DNA of 10,969 nt. Origin: Bdellovibrionaceae bacterium UBA6776 (GTDB lineage Bacteria; Bdellovibrionota; Bdellovibrionia; Bdellovibrionales; UBA1609). The stretch spans positions 1 through 10,969 of the forward strand of contig DKGG01000026.1 of NCBI GenBank assembly GCA_002453155.1, in the 5' to 3' direction. Positions 1 to 5,254 of the stretch are shown here, one piece after another (positions within the stretch are counted from its first letter, which is position 1; the number at the start of each line of letters is the position of its first letter). The notes beneath the pieces were generated by a model. It did no database searches. It was not told the origin of the DNA and saw only the letters and a list, made by a program, of their open reading frames with translations. The position numbers were made by a program, and so were the translations under genes.

Positions 1-130
1 GCCATCTCACTTCAGATAAACTTCACATCTTGAAAACTTGATTTCACCTCGGGTTCGGTCATGTGCCGGATGCACACTCCCTTCACCTCTCGGCTTATCA
101 ATTTTCAATCTGCTCGTTTCTCTTTGTGAG
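1..130. repeat. Long direct repeat, copy 1 (cut by window start)
   Basis: These 130 bases recur at 2413-2542 in the same orientation with about six substitutions and no gaps by my alignment. The repeat contains a small hairpin (GTGC-CGGAT-GCAC, 67-79) whose change in copy 2 (GTGC...GTAC) still allows pairing through a G-T wobble. It also contains two TTCACCTC words. No convincing reading frame, transposase end or integron attC core was found in it. Copy 2 continues further left, so copy 1 probably does too beyond the window. The two copies bracket the toxin-antitoxin region. They could be recombination-active borders, a non-autonomous element, or a shared intergenic repeat family. Confidence 0.9.
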
Positions 131-147
131 ATTCGGCGAATACGTTT

Positions 148-193
148 GAGGACTCGAACTTCCAGCCCTCTGATCCGAAGTTACAGGTAGAGT
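148..193 (-). other. tRNA-Arg-like relic (anticodon arm and T arm only)
   Basis: Read on the minus strand, this stretch contains ACTTCGGATCAG, which resembles the anticodon arm of tRNA-Arg with anticodon TCG. A variable-region-like GGGCTGG and then AAGTTCGAGTCC, a T-arm and loop word, follow at normal spacing. The stems are imperfect, no matching D arm is visible, and the sequence downstream does not form a paired acceptor stem. It therefore looks like a decayed tRNA or a tRNA fragment carried in by an integrating element, not a working tRNA. A chance resemblance remains possible. Confidence 0.35.
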
Positions 194-199
194 CCCCGG

Positions 200-207
200 G
201 GCGCGCC
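200..207. repeat. GGCGCGCC palindrome, left of relBE-like module
   Basis: This 8-bp GC-only palindrome stands in AT-rich DNA and recurs at 809-816, so the pair brackets the RelBE-like module at 297-781. The shared word extends to GGGCGCGCC. It may be a trace of insertion or an exchange site, or chance. Confidence 0.4.
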
Positions 208-245
208 GAACTTCTAAAACCTAAGTTATTTCCGTATTTTAGAGA

Positions 246-284
246 TATAAAATTTTTAACCTTGAAAAATCTTGTTTTTTCAAG
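246..284 (+). promoter_or_regulatory. Putative promoter and operator of the relBE-like module
   Basis: A -10-like TATAAA lies at 246-251 with no good -35 match. Just downstream is a perfect 9-bp inverted repeat, CTTGAAAAA (261-269) and TTTTTCAAG (276-284), separated by six bases and ending 12 bases before the antitoxin start. RHH antitoxins typically bind such dyads to repress their own operon, so this is a reasonable operator candidate. The dyad is seen directly; its function is inference. Confidence 0.4.
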
Positions 285-296
285 CAAAATCATGGA

Positions 297-512
297 ATGG
301 CGAAGCAAGCAACCCTCTCCACGAATATCGATTTAGAGCTCAAGAAGGCTCTTTCTGATTTTTGCAAAAGACACGGGCTCAAAATTCAAAGTGTTGTTGA
401 GACGGCCATTCGGGAGCAACTTGAGGATGAAATTGATTTGGGTTCGTATCACGAGCGCAAAGATGAGGATGAAGTGCCTCTTTCTTCAATTTTGAAAAAG
501 CGAAAAAAATGA
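297..512 (+). CDS. Ribbon-helix-helix (RelB-like) antitoxin
   Basis: This 71-aa protein begins with a short beta-strand segment (ATLSTNIDLELKK, from residue 5) followed by two helices that reach the acidic LEDEID segment, the usual layout of an RHH DNA-binding antitoxin. The C-terminal third is highly charged and probably disordered until it wraps around the toxin. Its stop overlaps the toxin start as ATGA (509-512), the normal translational coupling of TA pairs. The ATG at 297 is chosen because it opens the only frame leading into this fold; an ATG five bases upstream is out of frame. The Shine-Dalgarno is weak. It should neutralise the downstream toxin and repress the operon through the dyad at 261-284. 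Confidence 0.8.
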   Translation: MAKQATLSTNIDLELKKALSDFCKRHGLKIQSVVETAIREQLEDEIDLGSYHERKDEDEVPLSSILKKRKK

Positions 513-781
513 ATAAACCTGCATATCAGGTTGTATTTAAAAAGAGCGCTTTAAAGGAATTGAATGCTTTACCATCTCATATTCAGCAGAGGGTGTTGGA
601 CGCAGCCCAATTGCTTTCCTTGAATCCCTATACGGAGCTTTTGCAAATTAAAAAACTAAAAGGTGCAGACTCCCTTTATCGCTTTCGGCTTGGTGACTAC
701 CGAGTGATTTACACCATTGAAGGCAAATTACTAAAAATTACCGTGATTAAATTTGGACACCGACGAGAAGTTTATCGTTGA
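509..781 (+). CDS. RelE/ParE superfamily toxin
   Basis: This 90-aa protein has the full RelE/ParE layout. An N-terminal strand (YQVVFKKSA) is followed by a helical pair with ALPSHIQQRVLDAAQLL and NP at 39-40, then the strand block KKLKG (48-52), YRFRLGDYRVIY (57-68) and the terminal GHRREVYR (83-90). Basic residues K48, K49, K51, R58, R60, R65, R85 and R86 plus Y89 fit the RelE type, which acts as a ribosome-dependent mRNA endonuclease. ParE-type gyrase poisons share the fold, so the target is not settled by sequence. Length is normal and the frame is intact, so it is probably functional. It is coupled to the antitoxin by an ATGA overlap. A partial copy of the long repeat's left arm starts right after its stop. 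Confidence 0.88.
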   Translation: MNKPAYQVVFKKSALKELNALPSHIQQRVLDAAQLLSLNPYTELLQIKKLKGADSLYRFRLGDYRVIYTIEGKLLKITVIKFGHRREVYR

Positions 782-782
782 T

Positions 783-817
783 ACATGCGTTCGAACGTTG
801 TCGATCAGGGCGCGCCA
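783..817 (+). repeat. Partial copy of the long repeat's left arm, with GGCGCGCC
   Basis: This segment aligns with 2381-2416 (shared core GTTGTCGATCAG, then GGCGCGCCA here against AGTGTGCCA there, one gap). It sits two bases after the RelE toxin stop codon, while the other copy begins shortly after the stop of the gene ending at 2364. Only the left arm is present; after 817 the sequence diverges completely. The segment also contains the palindrome CGTTCGAACG (788-797) and the second GGCGCGCC (809-816). Confidence 0.65.
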
Positions 818-862
818 ATAAACAGGCTTTTTGGTTCTTCACATATCGAGTCTCTCAACCAA

Positions 863-917
863 TTGAAATCATTAGATTAATTTTCATTATTTACTTGTAC
901 ATACTTTATATGTACAA
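863..917 (+). promoter_or_regulatory. Putative promoter and operator of brnTA
   Basis: A perfect 9-bp inverted repeat, TTGTACATA (895-903) and TATGTACAA (909-917), ends six bases before the brnT start. Upstream is a possible promoter with -35 TTGAAA (863-868) and -10 CATTAT (885-890), 16 bases apart. BrnA proteins carry an RHH domain and repress brnTA by binding operator dyads, so this is the natural candidate. The dyad is certain; the promoter match is only fair. Confidence 0.5.
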
Positions 918-923
918 TGAGCT

Positions 924-1205
924 ATGGGCTTTACTTGGGATTCGAAGAAAGCAGCGGCCAACTTAAAGAAGCACAAGGTTTCATTTGAAGAGGCCACCAG
1001 CGTTTTCTTCGATTCATTGGCAAAGCTCACTCATGATCCCGATCATTCGGAAGACGAGGAAAGGTATATTATTGTTGGACATAGCCATAATCATAACCTT
1101 CTTTTTGTTGTTCATATTTACCGGGAATCTTCAGATGTGATTCGGATCATTAGCGCAAGAAAAGCAACCAGAAAAGAAAAACGAGATTTTGAGGAGATAT
1201 CTTAA
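924..1205 (+). CDS. brnT: BrnT family toxin
   Basis: This 93-aa protein matches BrnT along its length. It opens with FTWDSKKAAANLKKHKVSFEEA, close to the family pattern (F-x-WD-x-K...N-x-x-KH-x-V-x-F-x-x-A), continues with VFFDS, a DPDHSEDEERY segment in the usual acidic position, a YIIVGHS strand and VVHIYRE. It ends with the signature IRIISARKATRKEKRDFEE. BrnT folds like RelE and inhibits translation in Brucella. The ATG at 924 gives the canonical MxFxWD start; its Shine-Dalgarno is poor. It overlaps the brnA ribosome-binding site at its stop. The frame is intact and the length is normal, so it is likely active. Confidence 0.88.
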   Translation: MGFTWDSKKAAANLKKHKVSFEEATSVFFDSLAKLTHDPDHSEDEERYIIVGHSHNHNLLFVVHIYRESSDVIRIISARKATRKEKRDFEEIS

Positions 1206-1209
1206 GGAG
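1204..1209 (+). promoter_or_regulatory. Shine-Dalgarno deciding the brnA start
   Basis: AAGGAG overlaps the brnT TAA stop (1203-1205) and lies six bases before the ATG at 1216. This strong site favours 1216 over the in-frame upstream ATG at 1189 inside brnT. Confidence 0.7.
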
Positions 1210-1215
1210 CGGTCT

Positions 1216-1440
1216 ATGAGAAAAGAATATGATTTAAAGAAAATGAAAATGATTAAGAATCCATATATCGGAAAGCTTAAGAAAAGTGTGACGATTCGCC
1301 TGGATACAGATGTTATTGATTACTTTAAGAAGCTCAGCGAGCAGACCAATATCCCTTATCAAACTTTGGTCAATGAATTTTTGAGAAGCTGTAAAGAGCA
1401 GAAGATGACTCCTAAAACGATCTGGAAGAAGTCCGTTTAG
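1216..1440 (+). CDS. brnA: BrnA family antitoxin
   Basis: This 74-aa protein begins MRKEYDLKKMKMIKNPYIGK and continues with LKKSVTIRLDTDVIDYFKKL, the ribbon-helix-helix strand and first helix of BrnA. NIPYQTLVNEFLRSC follows as the second helix. The toxin-first order and the 10-base gap are typical of brnTA operons. An upstream ATG at 1189 would add nine residues but lies inside brnT, and the AAGGAG at 1204 points to 1216. The protein should bind BrnT and repress the operon through the dyad at 895-917. The C-terminal PKTIWKKSV extends slightly past the helix. Directly after its stop begins the decayed transglycosylase frame, so the module seems to have replaced that gene's 5' part. Confidence 0.87.
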   Translation: MRKEYDLKKMKMIKNPYIGKLKKSVTIRLDTDVIDYFKKLSEQTNIPYQTLVNEFLRSCKEQKMTPKTIWKKSV

Positions 1441-1441
1441 T

Positions 1442-1843
1442 CACAACAGTTTTTTTGGATCGAATACATGGCAAGCGGTTCCAAGTCGGTCCAAAATCAA
1501 GGCTGGGAAAAAAGCGGGCTATGCTCGTGGTTTAATGCAAGTTACGGACTGGACTGTTGAAATTCTAGAAGATGAAAAGGGGGAGCTCTGAGACCACCTC
1601 GTGAATGTTGATCAGAAAGACATGACGGATCCAAACTTGAACATCGCTGCCGGAATCAGGTGGCTATTTCGCAAGCAGGAAACAGCTTCGGCAAAACTTA
1701 AAAAGCCAGCGGATTGGATATGGGCGGCGGCTGATTACAAGAGCTATCTGGATGAGTTCCGAAAAAATCCTGACCATGAACAGATGAATAAACTTATCAA
1801 AGCTTATGAAACACTTCAGAAAGACAAGGGGAAAAAGAATTGA
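1442..1843 (+). pseudogene. Lytic transglycosylase (SLT domain) pseudogene: 5'-truncated, in-frame stop
   Basis: One reading frame runs on both sides of a TGA at 1589-1591. Before it lie AVPSRSKIKAGKKAGYARG and LMQVTDWTVEIL; after it come DHLVNV, DPNLNIAAGIRWLFRK and a WAAADYKSY segment. This is the order of SLT-type lytic transglycosylases: the catalytic Glu in an ES(x)F-like motif, then G-x-x-x-GLMQVT, then N-AAG-x-x-L and a YK-x-Y near the end. The catalytic position appears to be Pro (AVPSR where AVESR would be expected). The 5' part with any signal peptide is missing and brnA lies there instead. A GTG at 1601 could start an 80-aa product, but that would lack the active site. The enzyme would have cleaved peptidoglycan glycan strands. 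The frame and motifs are seen directly; the ancestral residue at the stop is unknown. Confidence 0.75.
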
Positions 1844-2364
1844 AAGTCGCTCGTTTATTGATGATTTTAGGAGGATTTGGGGTCTTGGTTTTTTCCATCA
1901 CAACAGGTTGGAGCGCCTCTTTTTTGAGTGAAAAGGATTTTAATCTTCAGGAAGAGTCAAATCATCAAAGCCCTCCCGTCAGTTACTTTGATGAAGAAGG
2001 GACGTTGGTTCCTTCTTATAACGAATGGTTATGCTTTTCGATTGAGGGACTCACCTTGACTTGCTCGGAGCATGAGATGGATGAGCTCATAAAAATCCCT
2101 GTGCTTGTTTCTTATGCTGGGAAGAATGCTTTTGAGATCGAGCCCTCACCGACGGATGGAGTTGACTGTGGGCAAACTCTTGAAATTTGGAAAAATCTAT
2201 TGGAGGGGGAGCAAGGTTTTTGTGTTCTGGCAGCTTATCTCCAAGATCTGCCTAGCGGAGGCTTAAAAAAGCGATCTTTATGGATTTTGGAAGCTCTCAA
2301 GACCGAACAAGGCTATTGGTTAAATCCTTCATTGAGTGGAAGGTTGGCAACCAAGGGAATTTAG
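1840..2364 (+). CDS. Exported protein of unknown function, coupled to the SLT remnant
   Basis: This 174-aa protein has no family I recognise. Residues 1-26 (MKVARLLMILGGFGVLVFSI...) form a signal peptide or membrane anchor, and the rest is soluble and acidic with four cysteines (in WLCF, LTCSE, VDCG and GFCV), allowing two disulfides in the periplasm. The start is TTG at 1840, overlapping the transglycosylase stop as TTGA, with AAGGGG at a good distance upstream; a later ATG at 1861 would shorten the n-region. The overlap suggests it was co-expressed with the transglycosylase and may have served the same envelope task. Its own frame is intact although its partner is broken. The left arm of the long repeat begins 16 bases after its stop. 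Confidence 0.6.
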   Translation: MKVARLLMILGGFGVLVFSITTGWSASFLSEKDFNLQEESNHQSPPVSYFDEEGTLVPSYNEWLCFSIEGLTLTCSEHEMDELIKIPVLVSYAGKNAFEIEPSPTDGVDCGQTLEIWKNLLEGEQGFCVLAAYLQDLPSGGLKKRSLWILEALKTEQGYWLNPSLSGRLATKGI

Positions 2365-2380
2365 TGGTGTTATTCTAGAT

Positions 2381-2542
2381 ACAAGCGGTTCAAAAGTTGT
2401 CGATCAGAGTGTGCCATCTCACTTCAGATAAACTTCACATCTTGAAAACTTGATTTCACCTCGGGTTTGGTCATGTGCCGGATGTACACTCCCTTCACCT
2501 CTCGGCTCCTCAATTTTCAATCTGCTCGTCTCTCTTTGCGAG
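2381..2542. repeat. Long direct repeat, copy 2 with left arm
   Basis: Bases 2413-2542 match 1-130 at about 95 percent, and 2381-2416 match the partial copy at 783-817. The unit is therefore at least about 160 bp. It begins shortly after the stop of the gene ending at 2364 and closes the toxin-antitoxin island on its right side. The rest of 2365-2592 holds no gene that I can see. Confidence 0.88.
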
Positions 2543-2592
2543 AGGTTATAAGCACGTAATTAAATTAGCCATGGTACTCAAATAAGATTTGG

Positions 2593-3285
2593 TTAGAGGG
2601 TATTCACAAAATCTTCCAGCTCTTCGAGGGAAAGGGCTCTTATCTTTGCATCGAGTTTTTTTCCTACAGAAAATTCACCTCGAAAATAGCTGATATTTTG
2701 AGTGGAGGTGGAAATCGTCTTTTTTACATAATCGAGCTTGGTGAATTTAAAAAATAGAATTGAACTCTCATATGTAAAGTTTCTGTAACCTGAAAGTTCA
2801 AGAATCGAGTGAATGGCAAGATGAGCTTTGACATCTGCTGGACTAAAAAGGCTGCGTCCGATGATCCAAGGATGCGTGTGAGCATCTTTAATGATAAGTT
2901 TTTGATTTCCTGGGATTTTTTCTTCCCTCAACTTCAGGATCATTTTTTTAATTGATTCATAAGGATTGACCTCTGTAGACTCGCCGACGGTTAACTCTGA
3001 CTTGAAAATCAAATTGTTGTCCTCATCGTAAACATCAATGTAGTGAACTTCTCTCTTGCTTTCATTTAAACTTTTCAATGCGGCCTCGTAATCCCGATCT
3101 GTCATAGGAGTTCGCTCAGAGTTGAAGGATTTCGGAATATATAAGAAATCGGGAAGGGGGAGGAAATCCCATTCCAATCGACCGTGGGGTGGTTGAGCGT
3201 TGTTGCGATGGACCCTTTTGAAATACCAAGGCCAATCAAAAGGACCGCAAGGAGAGTGAAGATTGCAGGGTTTTGTTTCATGCAA
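2593..3285 (-). CDS. JAB/DUF4329-like protein with HTHP...SPAD motif, probably frameshifted at its N-terminus
   Basis: The 230-aa frame carries DAHTHP at 134-139 and FSPAD at 147-151. An H-x-H-P followed by S-P-x-D resembles the zinc-binding core of JAMM/JAB metallopeptidases and of DUF4329 domains, although the gap from the second His to the Asp is about two residues longer than in classic JAMM proteins and I cannot place a catalytic Glu. The predicted start at 3285 looks wrong: residues 1-45 are odd (Pro, Trp and His rich), whereas the other frame over the same DNA encodes a clean signal peptide. Adding one C to the C run (minus strand; 3156-3160) would join that signal peptide to PLPDFLYIPKSF. 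Otherwise translation may start at Met61 (3105), which overlaps the other frame's stop as ATGA. Function is unassigned; a secreted metal-dependent hydrolase is the best guess. Confidence 0.55.
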   Translation of the reverse strand: MHETKPCNLHSPCGPFDWPWYFKRVHRNNAQPPHGRLEWDFLPLPDFLYIPKSFNSERTPMTDRDYEAALKSLNESKREVHYIDVYDEDNNLIFKSELTVGESTEVNPYESIKKMILKLREEKIPGNQKLIIKDAHTHPWIIGRSLFSPADVKAHLAIHSILELSGYRNFTYESSILFFKFTKLDYVKKTISTSTQNISYFRGEFSVGKKLDAKIRALSLEELEDFVNTL

Positions 3286-3293
3286 CGATTCAT
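3102..3293 (-). CDS. Signal-peptide ORF overlapping the JAB-like gene (its likely 5' part)
   Basis: Starting at the ATG at 3293, behind a GGTGA that could be a ribosome-binding site, this frame encodes MNRCMKQNPAIFTLLAVLLI and continues GLGISKGSIATT. That is a textbook Sec signal peptide with likely cleavage near SIA-TT. The frame then runs to a TGA at 3104-3102. After NGISSP its residues lose protein-like character while the neighbouring frame gains it. The simplest reading is one exported protein split by a single-base indel in the homopolymer at 3156-3160. The alternative is a separate exported peptide of about 63 aa, coupled by ATGA to a cytoplasmic JAB-like protein starting at 3105. Confidence 0.5.
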   Translation of the reverse strand: MNRCMKQNPAIFTLLAVLLIGLGISKGSIATTLNHPTVDWNGISSPFPISYIFRNPSTLSELL

Positions 3294-3745
3294 TACAGTC
3301 ACCATGCCAAATGGATGAGGCAATAGAGGGGTTATGAGTTTCCTAAGAGCCAATTTTCGTCATCGATGTGCTTGGTTTGGTTCTTTGTGAGATTTAGAAA
3401 TATGGAGGCAAAGTCATTTTACGGTCGGTGAAGCGGCGCCGTTTGCCATTGTTATACGAGGCTCATTGATAGAGTGGACTTTTAACTCATGCAGTGGAGA
3501 TGCGGGGAGCCATTCGGAATGGAACTCTTCCCGCACGAGAGTTTTTGCCACTCCAGGCGCCTGGAAAATAGCGGCTGGTGTTTTCGCAGCATTTAAGATC
3601 TGGGAAAATGTTGATCTATGGTCTTACTCCGGCATGTGGACTGCATGATCTACAAAAACAGTCCGATAAAATCAGAGAGGCCGGACTCGTCCCACTTTTC
3701 CTCGAAAGAGGTAACGAATTTAGGAAGTGTCAGTGCCATCAATTC
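3294..3745. other. Stretch of about 450 bp without a confident gene
   Basis: No gene with a good start and Shine-Dalgarno is visible. An open plus-strand frame runs 3391-3648 with no standard start near the GGAGG at 3404-3408, and a second plus-strand frame covers about 3608-3745. A minus-strand frame mirroring the first is also open for about 68 codons. None resembles a family I know. The DNA contains a perfect 14-bp palindrome, TCCAGGCGCCTGGA (3552-3565), and a GGCGCC in an AAGCGGCGCCGTTT context near 3431-3444. It may be a decayed gene, a structured RNA, or intergenic DNA carrying the promoter of the minus-strand gene at 3293. Confidence 0.45.
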
Positions 3746-4045
3746 TTAGTCGCAAAGACCGGCTTCACGCAATTCTTGGTAAGCGTCCAGAGCGTATTTG
3801 CGTGTGGTATAAAATCCCGATGCTCTCGTCCCATCTTCGTTGGCCACGTAGTAATAACCTTCACGTGAATTTTTAAGAGTGCACCGGTTTCGACCCGTTG
3901 ATCCTTCGCAAGTGACTCTGACTTGCCCATTGAGAGTGTCGATGACCGCGGAGTTCCCAGGTTTCAGTTCAATCACAGATTCCGCAAAACTTGCTCCGGA
4001 AAAAAAGACCACAGCACTCAATACGAATAAGCGAACAAAATTCAT
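3746..4045 (-). CDS. Small exported protein of unknown function
   Basis: The 99-aa product starts MNFVRLFVLSAVVFFSGASF, a typical signal peptide with cleavage after SFA (about residue 21). The mature part of roughly 78 residues contains VRVTCEGSTGRNRCTLK, whose two cysteines could form a disulfide, then EGYYYVANEDG and a helical AYQELREAGLCD tail with a third cysteine. The ATG at 4045 is supported by a strong AGGGGGG Shine-Dalgarno a few bases upstream. I recognise no family. It lies downstream of, and on the same strand as, the J-domain-like gene, 77 bases away, so co-transcription is possible. An imperfect hairpin (CCCCATCAGT...ACTGGGG on the minus strand) sits in the gap and could act as a terminator or processing site. 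Confidence 0.7.
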   Translation of the reverse strand: MNFVRLFVLSAVVFFSGASFAESVIELKPGNSAVIDTLNGQVRVTCEGSTGRNRCTLKNSREGYYYVANEDGTRASGFYTTRKYALDAYQELREAGLCD

Positions 4046-4122
4046 AATTCCCCCCTTTTTGTGGTGCCCCAGTGGAACGTTAAAGGACTGATGGGGTCAA
4101 GTCAAAAGAAGGCAAAGAATTT

Positions 4123-5112
4123 TTAATAGAGCCAATTGATATAAAGCATAATGCTAGAAAGTATGCCCACAAAGGTAAGGACGACGTATTCTCCGGAATT
4201 GTCCACATCCAGATAGTCCTCGCAAGACTTCTTCTTCACATGAAGAAAGTTTGCATCCTTGTACATTTTTTTCCAGGCAAAGGCTTTGTCCCAATTCTTT
4301 TTGTATTTTGGAGTCAATACGGGATTGAATTTTTTCTTTAGAACTTTCAGCGAAGATTTTGCTTTTTTGGGGACATTCATCAAAGCATGACCATAGGTCA
4401 CGATGGCCAATTGTTCTCTGAAATTTTTAGAGAGGTATTTGCTCGAGATGGTGAATTCGGCAAGTCCCAGAAAAAGATTCTCAACTTTTGAGAGCTCTGA
4501 AATTCCGTATCCATAGACCTCCTGGGACTCGAAATAGCCTTTCCATGTGGTGGACATCCAAAAATTAAAGTCAGCGATGGTTTCATCTTTGGTGTTGCGA
4601 AAAAGATCTTGAGTGAGTCTCTCTAACTCGAGAGCGCCGTCTTTCGGACTCATTTGAGAATATTGAAGCGCCGAAAAGATCGACGCAATTCCGGTGTAGT
4701 ACTCTTGTCCAAAATCGACGGAGGTTTTTCCTTCTCGGGTGGAGCTAGCAAACCCTGAAGATGTCTTTCCAGGAGAGCGAAGCGCATCTCGCGCGTTGTT
4801 TATTTTTTTAATGACTTCCACTGCGGTTTTTTCGAATTCCGTTCCGCGGTAGTGGTCGGGAAAGAAGTTTTTCACCGCTTGGCGGTAGCGCGTGTTCACA
4901 AGTTTTTCTTTTTCGGAGGCGCTGGCCGAATTGAATTCGGATTCCGAAATCCCAAGAATCTCCAGCGAGGATCGGGATTGGATGATCTTTTGAGCCCGGG
5001 ACTGATTGAAGGTCTGCCCAAAGGCAAAGCAGGAATTCAAAATCAAGGCGCCGGCCAGAGCCAGGCGGAGGACTTGAAAAGTGAATGCATTTGGCTGGAA
5101 AATTGAGCTCAT
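4123..5112 (-). CDS. Exported or membrane-anchored J-domain-like protein with FPD in place of HPD
   Basis: In this 329-aa protein, residues 1-33 are a signal peptide or anchor (LRLALAGALILNSCFAFG; C28 sits in an imperfect lipobox). Residues 49-114 look like a J-domain: LEILGIS, then a helix with KEKLVNTRYRQAVKNF, the loop FPDHYRG, and a helix ending IKKINNARDALRSP. In J-domains the loop HPD stimulates Hsp70 ATPase; here it is F84-P85-D86, and the protein is predicted to leave the cytoplasm where DnaK works, so a normal co-chaperone role is doubtful. Residues 115-300 match nothing I know and include a basic KKAKSSLKVLKKKF segment. Residues 309-327 form a C-terminal membrane helix. The ATG at 5112 has no clear Shine-Dalgarno. 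J-domain assignment is by pattern only. Confidence 0.65.
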   Translation of the reverse strand: MSSIFQPNAFTFQVLRLALAGALILNSCFAFGQTFNQSRAQKIIQSRSSLEILGISESEFNSASASEKEKLVNTRYRQAVKNFFPDHYRGTEFEKTAVEVIKKINNARDALRSPGKTSSGFASSTREGKTSVDFGQEYYTGIASIFSALQYSQMSPKDGALELERLTQDLFRNTKDETIADFNFWMSTTWKGYFESQEVYGYGISELSKVENLFLGLAEFTISSKYLSKNFREQLAIVTYGHALMNVPKKAKSSLKVLKKKFNPVLTPKYKKNWDKAFAWKKMYKDANFLHVKKKSCEDYLDVDNSGEYVVLTFVGILSSIMLYINWLY

Positions 5113-5254
5113 GGATTCTAGGGATGCAAATCTTGGAGCCGCGCCAAGAGTGGGTGAGTGGCCTCGCAGCAGGCCCCAGATGGCTATAAGTCCCCTTCAG
5201 GCTGGTGGTCTCGTTCCCCGCCTTTTGAGCGGTGTCCTGATTGAGCCCTCCAAG

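Noticed and set aside
131..208. A complete tRNA on the minus strand
   Set aside because: The acceptor arms do not pair, the D arm is absent and both remaining stems have mismatches, so only a relic is reported.
105..308. 67-aa minus-strand frame at the left end
   Set aside because: It lies across the repeat, the tRNA-like relic and the antitoxin promoter, with no protein-like character or ribosome-binding site.
778..966. 62-aa frame between the two TA modules
   Set aside because: It covers the partial repeat and the brnTA promoter and runs into brnT out of frame; composition is that of translated AT-rich intergenic DNA.
2381..2542. Repeat as an integron attC site in a cassette array
   Set aside because: Placement after gene stops is suggestive, but no RYYYAAC...GTTRRRY core pair fits at the ends, no extended imperfect palindrome spans the unit, and no integrase is in the window.
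3466..3868. Two overlapping plus-strand frames as genes
   Set aside because: No supported starts, no recognisable family, and the second is antisense to the well-supported exported protein at 3746-4045.
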